Positions 59,176 through 64,000 of a DNA stretch of 64,000 nucleotides are shown piece after piece; the stretch's first letter is position 1, and every line of letters starts with the position of its first letter. Source of the stretch: Helopsaltes ochotensis (lineage: Eukaryota; Chordata; Aves; Passeriformes; Locustellidae); NCBI GenBank assembly GCA_013400155.1, contig VXBM01000139.1, forward strand, positions 535,465 to 599,464, written 5' to 3'. A program made the position numbers and the translations under genes. Below the pieces are notes generated by a model. The model worked only from the letters and a program-made list of their open reading frames with translations. It was not told where the DNA came from and searched no databases.

Positions 59176-62100
59176 TGTCAAGTGCGTTACTGCTGGTTTT
59201 GACTGTATTAAGTATTAAAATAAAACTGCAGCTGAGAAATCCTGACTAGTCTTAACACTCTGTGACTCTGAAATCCTTTTCCTGTTCTAATTCTTGTGCC
59301 AACTAGATTTAGCCTGAGTGTCGATGCATCAGTACATAGGAAATAAATCATCCTCTTTTCTGATTAGGAAATCTACTGATATATAACATGAATAAATTCC
59401 AGCTTAGGATATCACTCTCTGCTGGTTTGATATTTGTGGAAATTCCTGAAGTAAGTGTGTCTCCTTTTGCCCTTCCAAATAAAGAATCCTGTTTTGTGGG
59501 ATACTAGTTTGTGTAGTGAGATATTCTGAGGGGAAATAGAAATGCATACAGGTGCTACAGCACAAAGAAATGATTGTAGTTTATGGTCATTATGGTATAA
59601 TGTTTCCTGTTTATGGTTTCATTGGACATTTTTTATTATGTTTACTTGTTTCTTTTTATTTATTGAAACAACTTGAATCACTTTAAAAGAATTTAGAATA
59701 CCATATAGCACATATCTTCCTACTTTTTATTCAGAATGAGATATTTCAGTTTGGAAAGGAACAGACTAATTAGAGGTTTTGATCTTGATGAGGCAAGAAA
59801 TATCAAGGAAATTTTTAGTGGAGTAAATTATTAAGGAATGTGAAAACAGTAAAGATAAAATTGAAATATTCCTGTGAGGAACTTACTGTAATAAAAATGT
59901 TTTTATTGTAGTAGTAGCTTTTAGGAAAGAAACCACCAAGGCATAATCAAAAGTAGATAGGTTCATGAGTAAGCAACTATTAAATGTGGTAGACGCATGT
60001 TTTCTGTTTGCAAATATGTAATACTGACCGCTGACCTTGAGTAGTAAGTTTATGTAATATGTATAGTCTTGATGAAATGAAAGTTTTACTGAGTTGAAGT
60101 CATGGAACAGATCCCAAGTATTGGACTGCTGCTTAAAACTTATTGGTGTCTACAATAGTAAGAGTTAAAAAATACTAGTCTTCTCTAAAGTTACTTTTAT
60201 GGAATAAACTCTAGTGAGTGGTATAGAAAACTATTTTCCATTGGTGAGAATACTCTGGTTCTTGTGGCAAGGTAAAATGATAAATACCAGTGGTATTCTT
60301 GCCATAGAGATACCAGATAATTACATACTGCAATAGCAAGTTTTAGTCTGATGTCCCACGTGATTTCTTATTATATTAAATCAGGCTTTTTAAAAAGATA
60401 CATGTCTTGTAATTATTTTAAACCTAGCGATTATAGATCCAAATCCCATTTCTTAAATTGCATGGATATTCAAGAAAAATATATTCTTCTCCAGGAATAT
60501 ATCATGTAGAAGAGTTGTTAAGGTGTTAAAAATGCAGACTGTATGAAGAGTAATTATTGTATTTCTTGCAGACAAGAATAATGTTCTTCCTGTGTGTCTA
60601 GTCTACCTCATAGTCACAGAATATAATACAAAGTATATGTAATATTGTAGTGGTAAGGACAGAAAGCGTATTTTTACTGGAAAATACTAAGCTTCAATTA
60701 TAGCAGCTCTTTTGCCCATTAATTTTTCACTTAGTGTTCTATCTCTAAAGGCAAGCAGTTCTTTTGGAGGAATATTCTACCAAAAGTAGAAATACAGAGT
60801 GACATGAAAAGGTAGTGACATGATAAGGGAGACAAAGTCAGTGAAACATTAGATTCTCAGGAAACTATAGTAAGCAAGAAAACTATTAAATTAAAATTTT
60901 ACAGTTTTGATTTTGCTATTGGAAGGTAATTATTTAGGAGCTAATATAGAAAAGGATGTGTTCTGTTACGCTGTTATTTAATGGTATCCAGTGAATGTCC
61001 TTTCTGTTTGTGTGAAGCATAATAGGAAAATTAAAAATGGCACAAGCAGATGTAGCTGCTTTGATTTTGCTTTGAAGTGTTTTACTGCTGTAGGCAAACT
61101 GTGTATTATTATAAAGGTATGTATCATACTATGTGAAACACTAATCAAAATCTTGGATTCTAAGGAGATGTTAGAGGTCTCTGTATAACCACAGCTCCTG
61201 GATTCTGGGATCTTTGTCTTACGTGAAATAAGTGCTCCTATACCTGCTTAACATTCTCCAAGACATACTTTGTAACAGGACTGCTAGCTATTCAAAGAAA
61301 ATAATCAGAACTATTTCTAGAATTTTTTTTTTTTTAGTTGGAGATCATCTAATAAGCAAAGTCCATAGTCTGTGCTTACTTTCTTTTTTTTTATGACTAT
61401 ATCAAGTTCAAACCAAAAGTGTTTTGTCTTTTTTTTGCTTTGTTTTGATATTACACTGTCTTATGCTGTTTTCTCCCAGTTTGATGCTGTGGCTTTGTTG
61501 CTGCATCTTGCTCATGCTCTTTTCCTACTCTTACTGTATTTTTGTCAAATCCTGTCATAGTCAACCCTTTTCTTTATTGAGCTTCTTGGTTCCAGTCTTT
61601 ATTCCTTCTCCTTTTGATTTGCCTCTTTTTTCTTCCTTAATACACAACACGGAACCTGAACAGTTAGGTATGGATAGGTAGAATTGTCTCTTGCATGGTA
61701 GTTTCAAATGTTTTTCTCATAAAGATACTTTCTCTGAACTGGAGTTTTTGGTAACCATTTCCCCCTCCCCCCCCATCAATTATTGCAGGGCAGGGGAGTG
61801 ACTAGAAAATACAGAAATGAAGAAGAAATGCAAGTTCTCAGGAAGTGTTATAGAAATGTTTTAAATCTTGGCTTCTGGAAAGGGTGTTCCTATTATAATT
61901 CCAGTAATTATTAAAATTTTCCAATTTGAAGACATAGACTCTCTTTTTCTCAACCTGCTGTTGGAAGAAGAAAAGCTTGATTGCTCTAAGGGCTTTGATC
62001 TTGTTGAGAAGCTACATTTAGTTCTTCAAATGAATTGTCCCCGTAGTGGAATTATATTGTGGACTGTCACTGTTGTCTGAGCTAAGTGAATACTGGATGA

Positions 62101-64000
62101 GAGCAAAATGCAAGAATTCCATCATTATAGAAGCCAGCCATCTTCATGCCTTTGATGAGACTTGGAGTTCCATTCATATGATTACTTGGGTTTTACCTGG
62201 CTTGTGTGACATACCTCAGTTGCATAAAGCACTTCTGTTCTGTCAGCTGCTTTATTCTTGCATTAGTTATCATTTTTCATTCTCTTATATGTAAACTCAG
62301 ATTTGCAAGGTAGCCGAATACCAGGTATTTTAGTAGTTGGAATTACTGGAGAAAGTTTTCAAAGTAATAATGGTTTAAAAGACAAATAAATTAATCACTT
62401 GTTTACTGTAAAATGAGATGGCCAAGAAGAGTTTTCAGTCTGACTAATAGCTTTCCTAACTATTTTAGAAAGTCAAGGAGTCCATAAGATTTCCATTTTC
62501 ATCTATCTCCCAGAATATTTTCCTTACCTTTTTGCTGTCTTTTCAATGAAAATCTTTTAGAAAAATCCATTTTCTACTCTCTCAGTATCAGCCTATTTAG
62601 TGTGAACTCAGTGGCATGTACTCAGAAGTTACCTAGTGTCTCTTGGTTTCAGTTTGGACAGCAAATAACCATTCTCCAGATGTGGTTGTGCCTGTTGTTT
62701 GTTAGATGGGTCCATTCCACTTTCGTATTTTGTGTTTTCTGATATTTTGGCTTTCAGTGGAATACACTAAATTCTGTTCCTCTCCTTGAACGACTGTGTC
62801 ATCTCACAGAAACTCAGACCTCAATTAAATTTTGAGATGTAGAATTACTCTTTTTTGGTATCTTCGGATTGGTGAAAAATAAATCAGTCATCCATGTACA
62901 GTGAGTTCAGCAAAAGAAGTTAAATAAGAACTTTGTTTAATTTTTTGCTTGATAAAAGGGAAGTTTTCAAACTTCTGCACTTCTAAAGGAGGACTAGAGT
63001 TAGAGAATAAAATAGGGATTTTTTTCAGAGCAGCTTTGGATATCACAGGAGTTGGTTGTGATTTGTTATAAGATGTGAGTCCATTTTTACCCTGTAGAAT
63101 GGAGAGGAGTGGCAGCCCTGCCTTCCAGAAGGGCACTTCTCTTGCATCAAAAATGTACAAAAGCAAAACAGTTTCTTCTGTTAAAGTCTGTTAAAGTCTG
63201 AATATTGCTGTTTTAAGTGGTTATGACTCTGCTTGGTATACTCTGTCAATAAATGTCTGACTGGCAGGTTTAGAATTGTGGTGTATACAGTGTAAAACAC
63301 CTGTTAGATATCTGTTATACTTAATCTTTTTGCAGATTCTTTTAGTCACTCTTGGCTTTTAAAGAATATAGTTTCTGTGTGTATTCAAGAGCTTTTCAAA
63401 TGCTGTGAAATTGTGTTATAACAAAGATTACCTACAGTTCTGAGGGGTGAACTGCACTATTCTGGGCACAGCCTTAGGAAATTGCACCTAAAAATACACT
63501 GTTTGTGCCAACAAACCAGATCACTTCAGAGACATTAGGAATCCATAGATATTTATGTCTACTCATTTTAGACTGAGCATAAGCTTTAAAGCAAAGCTTT
63601 GAGGCACTGACATAACAGCATTTGCAGTTCTGTTGAAAGCTCGTATGATCGTGTCTTGCTATAGCTCTCATGGCTCCTGGTTTCATCAGTTAACTCTGTA
63701 TTCTGTTTACTGGGCTTAGATGAGGTGGCTGTGATCAGCAAAGTGCTAAGCACTTGATCTTCTGTCTTTCAAGAGAGCTTTTTATAAAACTTGCTTTGAT
63801 GTGTACTTCGTGTCCAGCCTACTTTCCCAGTGGGATCGCTTTTATGCCGCTGTCTATTCGTATGTTGCAGTATCCCATATGTTATCAATGAAACACAGCT
63901 TGCCAACAGATTTTGAGCTTATCACCAAGGTAGTACCTCTACCATATTCAGCAATAAGATCAATTACTTCTTTAATTCATAAAACTTTCCTACTTTAAAT

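Larger units (their letters stand above)
1..64000 (+). other. VPS13B: VPS13B gene, internal part (human exons 4-17)
   Basis: Fourteen exons on the + strand join into one open frame that matches human VPS13B (also COH1 or BLTP5B) nearly colinearly. Known of the family: VPS13 proteins are very long bridge-like lipid transfer proteins whose repeated beta-groove modules form a hydrophobic channel. VPS13B acts at the Golgi and early endocytic membranes, and loss of function causes Cohen syndrome in humans. Seen here: 741 codons covering the end of the N-terminal chorein region and the following groove-forming segment, with GT-AG introns and matching phases throughout. The start codon, promoter, C-terminal VAB, ATG2-like and PH-like regions lie outside the window. 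Exon numbers come from counting human residues recalled from memory; known human stop variants Q407 and R692 fall in the expected exons 9 and 15. The identity is secure; the outer limits are simply the window edges. Confidence 0.97.
51266..64000 (+). other. VPS13B: Intron 17 of VPS13B (5' part)
   Basis: At least 12.7 kb of intron with no acceptor followed by the expected exon 18 protein. It contains a purine-rich stretch (54415-54640), an old CR1 (58855-59175) and short runs such as (GT)n near 52812. Several open frames of 60-85 codons have no recognisable family. Otherwise I see only AT-rich unique sequence. Confidence 0.85.

Noticed and set aside
63801..63998. 65-codon open frame at the right edge as a possible exon 18
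   Set aside because: Its translation does not resemble the expected VPS13B continuation after exon 17, and it carries no suitable acceptor and phase.
1..64000. Intronic microRNAs miR-599 and miR-875 known from mammalian VPS13B
   Set aside because: In human they lie in a later intron, and I saw no matching mature sequence; TACCTCAG near 62213 lacks the rest of the miR-875 sequence.

Overview
The window is a piece of a songbird (passerine) nuclear genome. It is AT-rich and intron-dominated. It carries 5'-truncated CR1 retroposons typical of birds and two short retroposons with a tRNA-Ile-like head and a CR1-type tail, the architecture I know from the zebra finch family TguSINE1. The clade call is an inference from these repeats; I cannot name the species.

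The only gene I can support is VPS13B (COH1, the Cohen syndrome gene), on the + strand across the whole window and open at both ends. I found fourteen consecutive coding exons by translating between splice sites and comparing with human VPS13B from memory. By residue counting they match human exons 4-17 (about residues 98-839 of about 4,000). Every intron is GT-AG and every junction phase is consistent. The exons sum to 2,224 nt (741 codons plus one base) with no frameshift or stop, so the gene looks intact and functional. The start codon, exons 2-3 and most of the N-terminal chorein domain lie upstream; exons 18 onward lie downstream.

Layout: 1-2.4 kb, intron 3. 2.4-32 kb, exons 4-16 with introns of 0.36-5.1 kb, holding CR1 fragments, one SINE, a solo LTR just upstream of exon 15 and a CT-rich microsatellite with an assembly gap. 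32-51 kb, the 19-kb intron 16, mostly unique sequence with a SINE at its 5' edge and a CR1 scrap near its 3' end. 51.1 kb, exon 17. 51.3-64 kb, the start of intron 17 with one old CR1.

I found no bacterial-type operon, CRISPR array, functional tRNA or rRNA gene, nested protein-coding gene or novel multi-gene system. The points worth a second look concern splicing (a NAGNAG acceptor, weak donors in exons 9-13, a possible cassette exon in intron 8, a long T tract at the exon 17 acceptor) and the retroposons.
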